In this document: positions 23,509 through 33,700 of the stretch, in pieces | Position numbering within the stretch: position 1 is the stretch's first letter | Layout of the letters: each line of letters starts with the position of its first letter | Source: Gautieria morchelliformis | Taxonomy: Eukaryota; Basidiomycota; Agaricomycetes; Gomphales; Gomphaceae | Reading direction: 5' to 3' | Assembly (NCBI GenBank): GCA_015179125.1 | Contig: WHVA01000234.1 | Span: 103,110-167,109 of the forward strand | Length of the DNA: 64,000 nt | Program-made: the position numbers and the translations under genes | The notes under the pieces: model-generated | Database searches by the model: none | Told to the model about the DNA's origin: nothing | Seen by the model: the letters and a program-made list of their open reading frames with translations, nothing else

Positions 23509-24515
23509 TGTCAAGATTGGATTTTGGGCGTTAATATTGCATGTTAGTGGTGAATGCCCGAATAGCATGTGCGATCTAGCGAATTGCCCAGCGAACAGTA
23601 CCGAAGAGGTAAGGGTTAAGAAGTAAGAGGGTTACTCGAAAGGAATTCGCCCTGATCTACAGTCATAGCGAAATAGCCCGTGGCACTTGACGATGTAACG
23701 TGCAAGGTGTCATGGAAAGGTTGTCTAAGTAGCGACAATCCTTTCGCCGGCGAAGGCACTCCTTCGGAGCCCTTCGCTGACAGCACAGAAAATAACTCGA
23801 AGGCTAAGGTAACAAAGATGAGGTATGAGAACTCACCAGTGATGCCTAAGTCCTCTTCTGGTCGAAGATAGAAATCTACAGGAGAAGGCTCAAGACGATG
23901 GTCACAGCGAGGTCAGGTTTGCACAAGATGGACGTATGATAATTAAACTGGAGAATATACATGCGAATGTAAACTACTTATACCGAATGCTCATATGTGT
24001 GCTAGCGAATAGGAAAGAGGCCGTCTGGAGTCAGGGTTGGATAGGGGTGCGCGGTCAGGATACATAATAGATGAAATAGACATACAATAGAATGGGAGAG
24101 GGGTGCGAACATGAAACAACGGAGAGGAAAGAGGGCGAAGGCCTCTATGTACGAAAACACGCCTTGGGACCTGCATATACACCACCCTGCATGGACTCTT
24201 CGTCTGCTGGGTTGATCCCACATGACCTATGGGTAGGATGCCCCGCGAATGCATTCTGGCCATAGGAACATCCAAAGGGGGTTGAGTTGAGAAGATGATG
24301 GGACCAGTGATGAACCATCAATCCAGGTAAAGGATGTCGATCGTGTTTGATGGCATGCCTGCTGGTGAATGATGCGAGTAGCGAATGGTCATATGGCGAA
24401 TGTGGCGAATAGCGAATGGAGCGAGGAGTGAATGGAGCGAAGACGAGCAAACATGGAAGAGTGGTGAAAGGGAAAACAGGGATAGCTGGGTACAAGAAAT
24501 AAATGAGTCATGACA
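23509..24515 (+). mobile_element. Solo LTR, family L1
   Basis: It begins TGTCAAGATTGG and ends GTCATGACA, 1,007 bp with TG...CA termini. It matches the minus-strand copy at 18,091-19,126. No coding, primer-binding site or second LTR in the same orientation was found around it, so it is read as a solo LTR. Flanks are gccat and gcctg, which is not a clean target duplication; rearrangement at its right edge probably erased it. Confidence 0.75.
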
Positions 24516-24757
24516 GCCTGCACCTCCTTGCAATTCATGATAGGACCAGTGATGAACCATCAATACAGGTAAAGGATGTCAATTGTGTTTGATGGCATGG
24601 CTACTGGCGAATGATGCGAGTAGTGAATGGACATTTGGCGAATGTGGCGAATAGTGAATGGAGCAAAGAGTGAATGGAGCGAAGATGAGCGAAGATGGAA
24701 GAGTGGTGAAAGGGAAAACAGGGATAGCTGGATACAAGAAATGAATGGGTCATGACA
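24516..24757 (+). repeat. Duplicated tail of the L1 LTR
   Basis: The last 215 bp or so of the preceding LTR (from gaccagtgatgaaccatc to gtcatgaca) are repeated immediately downstream with several substitutions. The two copies are separated by about 25 bp, including cctgcacctccttgcaat. Confidence 0.8.
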
Positions 24758-25094
24758 ACTGTGTAGTGAAAACTTCAGCGAAGCTAATTCATCCTGCCCT
24801 GCAGTGGTACGAGTCCCATTGAGTCCAACCTGCACGGAGGCTGCAACTGACACTATCCGAGTGCATCCTGAGCATGTGGGTCTGTCATGGAGTGGGGTTT
24901 TAACAGATGATGGGTTCTATGATGGATGATGGCCCCAACACCTGGCGTCCTGGCAGGAATGATGCGAATAACGAATGCGAAAGCAGTATGGCGACAAATA
25001 TTTTGGCAAGATATTCGCTGGTTCGGGAAGTCGTTCGCTGGTTCACGAGGTCATTCGCTGTGTGTTGAGGGATGATTCGCAGGATAAACGAATC

Positions 25095-26111
25095 ATGACA
25101 GCCATGTCGTCATCGTCGCACCCTTTACCCGTCCCCATTCCTACTTCGTTTGCCTCTTCATCATCCCAGCTGGCTGTGCTCACTGCATGTGATCAAGATA
25201 TTGAGGTGATGGCATGCACAGAGGGCTTGCGTGAGGTGCTAGAGCAGGTGCAGAGTGGTCTGGTTCAACGCTTGCGTGACAGGTATGGGCCAGGGAAGGA
25301 CAAGAAGGCTGATCCACGCTGGGCCACACTCGGTCAACAGATCTCTTGTTGGGAGCGGCTTGCTCGGGACTTTGAGAGTGAGTTTCAAGGTGACATGGAG
25401 AGATTCCTTGGCTTCTTCACCTACAGCGGTAGTGTGCGGCAGTGTAAGAACCCGGCCTTTGGCCGGTTACTTACCGGTATAACTTTCTTCCGAGCCCGAG
25501 CCTTGTGATACTCGTGCCTGAGTACATATGATTCTTATCCTGCGCCCGAGCCCGAGCTAGAGCTCATATCCGACCTTGATCCAATGCCCGTATCCCCTTA
25601 GTTACTGATTCCGCTCCATCACGCATCATTCATATATTACCTCGCCCTGACCTCGCTCCCCTGACCTCCCCCTGACCTCCACTAATATGTTCAACCCTGA
25701 CTCGTACCCTCGCTCGTATATAAACCCCCCTGTATGCATTCCTACTCCTCAGTCTGAAAATCAACTATCGTATAACTTCGATCCCTAGTTAGTTTCCAAG
25801 CCTCGCCTCTTAAGCCAAACCTCGCCTCTTATTCGTTTGCCTCCGAAGTTGGGACTCGTGCGTAGGGTCGGCGCAGCACATAAGCTGAAGCCTAGTCCCT
25901 CTCCGACTTCCCCATCCAAACCTTTCCCGTAACCTCGGACCTTACCTCGGGTTTCGCCCCTGACCTCGGTCAACCTTACAACGGATCATATCGTAACAGG
26001 CGGAAGGTTGAAGTTAAGACACGGTCAATGCATCTCCTGGTCACCAAGGACATCCCCAATCGCACCAAGCATCTGGAACAGGAGCAGCAACAGGAACACT
26101 ACAGGGATTAG
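25095..26111 (+). pseudogene. Unidentified gene interrupted by a solo LTR
   Basis: The frame starts at MTAMSSSSHPLPVPIPTSFA (25,095) and runs through LREVLEQVQSGLVQRLRDRY and LARDFESEFQGDMERFLGFF to TYSGSVR, where the LTR at 25,443-25,998 interrupts it. Removing the LTR plus one 5-bp duplication restores SVRRKVEVKTRSMHLLVTKD and a continuation to TAG at 26,109-26,111. Beyond that TAG the same frame still looks coding (GVFSKEKWLERWGSK), so the TAG may itself be a mutation. No family was recognised; upstream exons may exist. Confidence 0.5.
25443..25998 (+). mobile_element. Solo LTR, family L2, with imperfect TSD GGCAG/GGCGG
   Basis: It is 556 bp with termini TGTAAGAACC...TCGTAACA. A related copy lies inverted at 27,860-28,388. 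Flanking pentamers are ggcag (25,438-25,442) and ggcgg (25,999-26,003), differing at one CpG position. Excision of one copy rejoins the host reading frame, which supports the boundaries. Confidence 0.85.
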
Positions 26112-26259
26112 AAAGGTGTGTTTTCCAAGGAGAAGTGGCTGGAGAGGTGGGGGTCAAAAACAAGTGGGACATTTATTACGAACTAGAGCCCAAAGCTAGG
26201 GATTGGAACTAGACAAACTAATTAGACAAGTTAATTACACCTTACTGTTAGATGCTATG

Positions 26260-26745
26260 TGTCAAGATTGGATTTTAGACGTTAATATCATGTATTAGTG
26301 AACACAGCAAATGCCTGAACGGCTTGTGCAATGAGGTGTGTAGTTCGGCAAACAATGTCAAGCCAATAAAGGTTTATGAGGTAAGGGGGCTACTCAAACG
26401 GAGCTCGCCGTGTCTACAGTCAAAGCAAAATAGCCCATGATACTTGACAATGTAACGTACAAGGTCTCACAGAAAGGTTGTCTAGTAGTAACAATCCTTT
26501 CGCCGGCGAAGGTGCTCCTTCAGAGCCCTTCACCGACAGCACCGACAATGGTTTGAAGACTAAAGTAGTGAAGGTGAAGTATGGAAACTCACCAGTGGTG
26601 CTCAAGTCCTCCTCTGGTCTAAGATAGTAGTCTATAGAAGAGGGCTTAAGACAATAGTCACAGTGTGGTCAAGTTTTGCACAAGATAGACGTATGATAAT
26701 TGAACTGCAAAATATACATATGAATGTACACTACTTATACCGAAT
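26260..26745 (+). mobile_element. Remnant of an L1 LTR
   Basis: The sequence begins tgtcaagattggattttaga and follows the 23,509 LTR through the cctttcgccggcgaaggtgc block to ttataccgaatc, then diverges. The right half of the LTR is missing. It is more diverged than the other copies. Confidence 0.7.
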
Positions 26746-27264
26746 CACCGCATTTTAGAGGTTGGTAATCGTGGTGGGAATTCTCATGAGTAGGTGAGAT
26801 CTAGCGGGGTTATAGTGGGTGCTCGGGCTGTGATCAGTCGGGGTACTCGGATCATGAATATGGCGTGCCTTGCGTTCAGTTTAAATACCTTCATAGATGT
26901 TAGTCCTCGTTCATAGGTCCAAACAATATAGGTATTCAGCATCATAACACGTGGGCTCATCACAGCCTGACTGATGCTCCTCATCTGAGCACAAGTTTTT
27001 ATGAACTTGTCAAATTGTGCCCGCGCATATGGTGTATTTGCGATGCTATTACCTACATCCATGTTTAAGCCTCGCAAGTAGTCCTAATCTGATTATACTT
27101 GAGCCCCTCACAACCAGGCAGATCGGTGGAGATAAAAGTAATTCCATTACTCTAATAGGTAGCACCTCAACGTGATGTGTCATAGCTACATCACGTCCAC
27201 ACCGCCCCATATAATTTTCTTTTCTACCAGAGCCGTTCCACTGCCTTCCCCGCACCCTGAAAAC
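26746..27264. other. Spacer without a supported gene
   Basis: A 97-codon minus-strand frame (26,784-27,077) has no recognisable motif and no clear exon partners. The last 90 bp or so precede the small gene at 27,265 and may contain its promoter. Confidence 0.3.
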
Positions 27265-27859
27265 ATGCGGGTTGTTCACCACGACCCAAGCGACCCATAT
27301 CCGAACTCACCGCCAACTCTGACGAATTCGAAGTTGCATAAGAAGTGGCATGCGATGGCTCTTGAGACTCGAGAAGCATTGTGGCATGAAGTTGAGTGTT
27401 CGACAACTGAACCAGAGAGTGATGACAGGATAGTTGACCCCCATGAGCTTCTTCGTGGTATTAACAACAAAAAACATTCGCTTGATGCAGGGGACGATGC
27501 ACGCGCTACCAAGAAGCCAGCACGCTCTAACACCACGAGTTCTCATGATTCCTGTATTCCAATAACAGATCTGACTCACCTTGGTCTTGCCTTACTGTCG
27601 CTAGCTGCTTCTGCGCCACCTGAGAACGGCCGTGGTGCTGGAAATTATAGTGCACAACTCACCAGGTGAGTATTGTTTTAGATCGGCTAGCATTAACAGA
27701 TAGTTTGGTTACCTATTTGAGTAGCGACGGACCTTCACACGCATTGAACCAGATGACGACTAAGTAAGTTATTAGTCGTGTACCCAAATGTGATAGGGTT
27801 ACTTCACCTTTTCGGTTAGTTCAGCTGCACGCAGGGATATAGAGCTGAGAGGGGCAGTG
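27265..27859 (+). CDS. Small hypothetical protein, last codons displaced by a solo LTR
   Basis: The protein was not recognised. Three exons with matching phases (27,265-27,665, 27,725-27,763, 27,820-27,859) encode about 160 residues. It begins MRVVHHDPSDPYPNSPPTL, has an acidic middle (CSTTEPESDDRIVDPHELL) and a basic KKHSLDAGDDARATKKPAR stretch, and ends RRDIELRGAV. The LTR at 27,860 follows. Beyond the LTR the duplicated target is followed by caa tag, so the original protein would have ended one glutamine later. The charged, Ser/Thr-rich composition would suit a small nuclear protein, but that is only a guess. Confidence 0.45.
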
Positions 27860-28388
27860 TGTTACGGTACTATCCATCGTAAGGTTGACCGAGGTCGGGA
27901 GCAAAACCCGAGGTAAGGTCCGAGGTTACGGGGCAAGGTTTGGATGGGGAAGTTGGAGAGGGACTAGGCTTCAGCTTATGTGCTGCGCCGACCCTACGCA
28001 TGAGTCCCAACTTCGGAGGCAAACGAATAAGAGGCGAGGTGAGGCTTAGAAACTAACTAGGGATTGAAGTTATACGATAGTTGATTTTCAGACTGAGGAG
28101 TAGGAATGTATACAGGGGGGCTTATATACGAGTGAGGGTATGAGTCAGGGGTGAACATGTTAGTGGAGGTCAGGGGGAGGTCAGGGCGAGGTAATATATG
28201 AATGATGCGTGATGGAGCGGAATCAGTAACTAAGGGGATACGGGCATGGGATCAAGGTCGGATATGAGCTCTAGCTCGGGCTTGGGCGCAGGACAAGAAT
28301 CATATGTACTCGGGCATGAGTATCACAAGGCTCGGGCTCGGAAGAAAGTTATACCGGTAAGTAACCGGCCAAAGGCCAGGTTCTTACA
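27860..28388 (-). mobile_element. Solo LTR, family L2, with perfect TSD CAGTG
   Basis: It is 529 bp with plus-strand termini TGTTACGG...GGTTCTTACA, the inverted counterpart of the LTR at 25,443-25,998. CAGTG occurs at 27,855-27,859 and again at 28,389-28,393, a perfect 5-bp target duplication. Confidence 0.92.
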
Positions 28389-28564
28389 CAGTGCAATAGT
28401 GTTATTGTTATGATCACTGTGCATATACCGAGACATACTTACGATTGAGGCCTGAATGTCATGAGATGAGTCACCAAGTCGAACGCCGGTCACACTGGAT
28501 GCAATCCAGGTCGAACTGGGGTCAAGCTGTTCAATGTAGGTGTCGCATGGTCACTCTCAGTTGC

Positions 28565-29245
28565 TGTTACGTATCAAGATTTCCACTAAGTCGGAACTGG
28601 AAAGGACGGCGGCTTCAACTTATAGGTTGCGCCCCCAATGAACTATCGTCCTAGGTATTTCGGAACTGAGTCGGAAGTCGGAAGGTACTGAACCAAAGGT
28701 TTGGTCGGAACTTGAATCGGAACTGAGGCGGAAGGCGGGAGGCGGAGAGAACTGAGATCTTGCTAGACTCGCTGTGCTAAGAACAGGAGATGGAGCGAAG
28801 GAAATCAAGTATCGAAGGTGATTATCTGATTGCAGAATAACAGGCATACATGAGGGGGTTTTATACAAAGCGCAAAACAACAAGTAATGGTATGCTACTA
28901 AGCAAATTCCGGAGGAAGCGGAAGTTGAGTACAATGTGTGGGAACTAACTAATTGGGAACAATGGGACTACAAGGGGGTTCAGGGTAAGGTAGAACAATG
29001 GCAAAGAACAAGGGGTTGGGAAAACATATCTGACAACAAACTACAAGGGTGACCGGATATATGGTTTTGATGAACGATGAAACGGGTCTGGTGGGTCCGA
29101 GTAATAGAGTCGAAAGAACAAGGGAAATGTACAAGGGGCGGAATGTCGGAAATGTCGGAGGGGCGGAGTGTGTTGCGGAAATATCGGAGGGGCGGAATGT
29201 GTGGCGGAACTGAGGGTCGGAAGTCGGAAATGATCGGTCGTAGCA
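28565..29245 (-). repeat. 3' LTR of the chromovirus
   Basis: Plus-strand edges are tgttacgtatcaagatttcc and gatcggtcgtagca. The last bases are tagca instead of taaca in the other LTR. It differs from the right LTR at about a dozen positions, mostly transitions at CpG. Confidence 0.95.
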
Positions 29246-29366
29246 GTATCTCCCTTCTAAGGTCGAGCCCCGCGAGACCACAGGTCGGATCACGTGACCT
29301 GTGAACAAACGCGCCGGAGTTCGAAAGATAGGCTGAGGAACAAACACGTCTTCTCTTCATTCCATC

Positions 29367-30593
29367 ATGAGTGCCCCAGTAGATTTCTCTAAAATGTCCA
29401 GCGCGGAGATGAAACAACACTTCGCTGACATGCTTGCGCAAAAGGAAATGGCCGAAAAACGCGAGGCTGAGGAAGCTGCGCGGAAAGAGAAAGAACGTCG
29501 GGAGAAGGAGCGGGAGGAGCAGGAGAGGAAAGAACGCGAATGCCGCGAGGAGGAGGAGCGCGTCCGCGAAGAGAAACGGAAACGGAATGCGGCACGAAAG
29601 GCTGCTGCGGACAAGGCTGCTGCAGAGAAAGCGGCTGCGGAGGAAGCGGAAAGGGAACAGGTGAGTCGAAAATGTCCGGCGGAAATTTCTTGAATCAACT
29701 AAAGGTTCTCCCAGAATGATGTTCATGACGAGTCAGAGTCAGACTCGGAAGGTTCGGCGGAAAGTACACCGTCTCCGGAAGGAAAAGGGAAGCAAAAGGA
29801 AATTGCTACCCCTGTGAACCTTGTGGCGGAACGGAAACGTCGGGTGGACGCATTCCAGAAGGCTCGAAAGGAAAAGTTGAGTCGGATGTTGGAACTGCGC
29901 GAACTGGGGCCGGAAAATCCCGCGACGAAGAAGCGGAAAATTCGGGACGGCGATGAGGAAAAAGCTCCTTGCGACCCATGCGAGTCTAAGGGGGCAGATT
30001 GCACGTGGTCGAGTAACCCACGGGAAACGTTGTGCGACCAGTGTCGTGACAAGAAAAGGCGTTGCGTGGTGGACGGGTGCGCTTCGAGGCTGGAGTGAAA
30101 GAAACAGAAGGTTGAGGAGTCGAATCTGAAGGCGGAACCGGGACCGAGTGGAGGGAGGGCTGAGGAAACGTTTCCGGTGACCGGAAAATCGGGACAGGCG
30201 GTTCTGAACCGATTTACCATGTCCTATCCCCTTCTCGATATTGCCGGGTCGCTGAGGGCCATGCGGAAACAACAACGTGAAATCCGGGACATCATGATCG
30301 AAATGGCCGAGGTTCAGCAGCATCAGGTTCTGTCAATTCAGAACCAGATGACTGTCATGTCTACCATCCTGCAGCAATTGACGTGGGAAATGCGGTGGCG
30401 GAACGATCTGGTCCGGGACCGAATGGATGCGTGGCTGCGGGAGCAGGGAATTGGGGCAGAAGCTGGTCCGAACGGGGGGGCGGAAACGAGGGAAAGGGTG
30501 GAAACGGAGTTGGTGAGTGTCGAGGTAGGAGAGGCGGAAAAAGAGCCGGGAGCGGAAAAAGAGGTCGAGGGGGAGACTATGACGGAGGAGTAG
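29367..30593 (+). pseudogene. Antisense accessory gene of the chromovirus: coiled coil plus Zn2Cys6-like cysteine motif
   Basis: The gene lies between the pol stop and the 3' LTR, on the strand opposite gag-pol. Exon 1 (29,367-29,660) starts MSAPVDFSKMSSAEMKQHF and becomes a Glu/Arg/Lys-rich helix. A canonical intron (29,661-29,714) is followed by exon 2, with a Ser/Asp-rich linker and a basic RKRRVDAFQKARKEK region. At 29,970-30,065 the cysteines are spaced C-x2-C-x6-C-x10-C-x2-C-x6-C, which fits the fungal binuclear zinc cluster; the second half (CDQCRDKKRRC) looks like the usual first half. A TGA at 30,096-30,098 interrupts the frame, which otherwise continues to 30,593 through a second helical part (IAGSLRAMRKQQREIRDIM). 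Intact, it would be about 390 residues. DNA binding or control of the element is inference only. Confidence 0.75.
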
Positions 30594-30723
30594 GGGTGTC
30601 AAAAGACTTGTAATATAATTTTTTGAAGTGTCAGAAATAAGCGTATCGGAATAATAGTCGGATTTTAATAATGACTTGAGAATTGTAAGAAGCAATGGGT
30701 GTCGGAAATGAGGTTGGAATTGA

Positions 30724-33700
30724 CTAGGACGCGGAAATGGGGCCAGGCTTATCAGGATATGACTTGTGAAAATCAGAGACGAGGTCAGAGGCGTGGTCTA
30801 GTTCCGTGGCGGAAATCCACGAGGTTTCTTCGTCGGTGTTTTCATAGCCTGCCCACTTGACTAGGTACTGGAGTTGGCAGTAGTATCGTCTGTCGAGCTT
30901 GGAGTTGAGAATTTCCGAGATTTCATATTCCGGTTCTCCGTCAATGATCACTGGCGGAGGCGGAGGTTGTTCTCGATTTGGAATTGTATTCGGAACTGCT
31001 GGCTCAAGCATAGAGACATGGAATACCGGATGTACTGCGCGCATATTGTCAGGAAGTCTGAGGGTGAAAGAACGACTGCCGGCCTTAGCGATGATCTCGT
31101 AAGGACCGAGGTATTTCTCAGAGAGCTTCTTCGAGGGGCGAGTGGTGCAGAAGTTTTCCGCTTTGACAAAGGCTTTGTCGCCAATCTCGAATGCCGGTTG
31201 CGGAAGTCGTTTCCGATCGGCGGAAGTTTGGTATCTCTTCTGGGCAGCGGTAATGTTCTCTTGGAGATGCTGGTGAAGGTCGTCGAGTTCCACAATGAAA
31301 TCTTGGGCTCTTGCAGAGGCGAGGTCACGTTCAGGGTGGATGGCGAGATTCGGGTGGTAGCCCTTGTTGGCGTAAAAGGGTGAAATCCCGGTGGTAGCGG
31401 AAGGCGCATTGTTGTAGGCGAATTCCGCGAGTGGAAGAAGGTCGGACCAATTGCTGTGTTGGTAGTTGCAATAGACGCGGAGATACTGCTCAAGGGTCTG
31501 ATTAGTACATTCCGTTTGTCCGTCTCCTTTGGGATGATAACCGGAAGTGAAGTGGAGTTTCATGTTGAGAGCCTTTCTGAGTGTGCGGAAAAAGGAGGAC
31601 ACGAATTCTGATCCACGGTCGGAAGTGACATGGGAAGGGATTCCGTGCTTTGAAAAGACGTGGAGCACGAAGAGCTGTGCGAGCTGGGCGGAAGTGATGG
31701 TGTCGTAAGTCAGAATAAAGATGGACTGCTTTGTGAGGCGGTCAACAATCACTAGAATGGTATCATAGCCGGATGACTTAGGAAGTTTCTCAATGAAATC
31801 CATGGATATTGAATTCCACGGTTGTTCCGGGATCGGAAGTTGCTTCAGGAGGCCGTAGGGTTTGTGACGTTGAGGCTTGGCTCGCATACAGGTGGTGCAT
31901 GACTTGCAGTAGTCTTGGACCATCGTGCAGAGGAGGGGCCAAGTATAGGTGCGTCGGATTATGTCGAGGGTTTTGTTCTGGCCTTGGTGTCCTGAGAGCG
32001 GATGATCGTGGCTTTGCTGAAGTACGCAAAGTCGTAGATCATTGGTATCCGGAACGTAAATCCGGGACTTGTACCGGAGAAATCCGTCGGAATCAAGGGA
32101 CCATCCAGGACTGGTGGGGTCATCGAGGTGGGCTGCGGAGATGGGGTCGGAACGGAGTGCGGAACGGATGTCGGAATGGAGAGACTCGGTGTCCATAATA
32201 ATTGAGGCGCGGAGTAGCGGAAATTGCAATGCTGTGGCACGCAGGGACGATGCCAGTTGCTCAGTGGAGAATACTGGGCGGAAATTGTGCGGGTTAACGC
32301 TGGCATAGTCGCTACTTCCCTCTTTTGGGTAGACGTCCCAACGTCTAGTGAGTGCGTCGGGTTTTGCTCCGAGCTTTCTGGGGCGGAAGCGGATTACCAT
32401 GTTGAACTGTGAGAGATATTCAGACCAGCGGACTTGACGGCGAGTCAAAATCTTAGTGGTTGCAAAATACTCAAGGTTCTTATGATCCGTTACAACGTCG
32501 ATCGGATAAGTTGGACCTTCGAGGTAGTGTCTCCAAATTTTGAAGGCTTCGAAAATCGCAAGTAGTTCCTTATCGTGGACGTTGTAGTTGAGTTCCGGGG
32601 CGGAAAAGGTGCGGGAATGAAAGACGATCGGATGAATTTCTCTGTCGTCGGGTGAAATGATGGAAAGAATGGCGGCTAGCGCGTAGTCGGAAGCGTCAGT
32701 TTCGAGTACAAGTTGGGCATCAGGAATCCAGAAACCGAGTATGGGAGCCGTGGTGAAGGCTGATTTGAGAGCTTCAAATGCGGAACGGCATTCCGGAGTG
32801 AAATTCCATGGGGCACCCTTCCTGGTGAGACGCGTAAGTGGAACAGTAATGTCGGAAAAATTATAAATGAAACGCCGGTAAAAGTTGGCAAAGCCAAGGA
32901 AAGACTGCACATCCTTAACACGTTGGGGTTCCGGCCATTCTTGAATTGCCTTGACCTTGTCCTCTGCCATGGTAAGACCTGTTGGAGAGAGGATGTAGCC
33001 GAGGTATTCGACCGTGTCGCGATGCCATTCGCATTTCTCTGCTTTTGCGTAGAGATGGTGTTTGCGGAGGCGGCGGAGTACTTCGCGGACATGTTCCTGA
33101 TGTTTTTCTGGTGTGTTGGAATAGATGAGGATGTCGTCAATGTAGACTAGGACGCATACGTCGAGGAGGTCAGAAAATACGTCGTTCATGAATCGCTGAA
33201 AAGCGGCGGGAGCATTGGTTAGACCAAAAGGCATGACAGTCCATTCAAAAGCACCGTAGCGGGTGCGGAAGGTGGTTTTCCACTTGTCACCTTCCCGGAT
33301 GCGGACAAGGTGATAAGCGTGCCGGAGGTCAATTTTGGTGTAGATCTTCGCCCTGCGGGGAGTGTTGAGTAAGTCAGAAATGCGCAGAAGCGGATATTTG
33401 TCCTTTTTAGTGAGGGCATTGAGTCTGCGGAAATCGACGCAGAGGCGGAGGGATCCATCCTTCTTCTTGACGAAGAGGACCGGAGCGCCGTGCGGAGACA
33501 GCGAAGGGCGGATGGAGCCCATGTTGAGATGTTCATCGACGAACTCGCGGAGAGTTAGGAGTTCACTTTGCGAAAGAGAGTAGATCGGTCCAAGGGGCGG
33601 AGATGCTCCTTCTTCCAAATCTATCTTCAGATCGTAAGGTCGATGTTCAGCAGGTTTGTCGGCTTTGGTCTTATTGAACACGTGCGGGAAGTCTCGATAT

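Noticed and set aside
25443..28388. The two L2 LTRs as the ends of one element
   Set aside because: They are in opposite orientation, each has its own target duplication, and no gag-pol lies between them.
30874..32308. Plus-strand frames opposite the chromovirus pol
   Set aside because: Shadow frames of a strongly conserved pol gene on the other strand.
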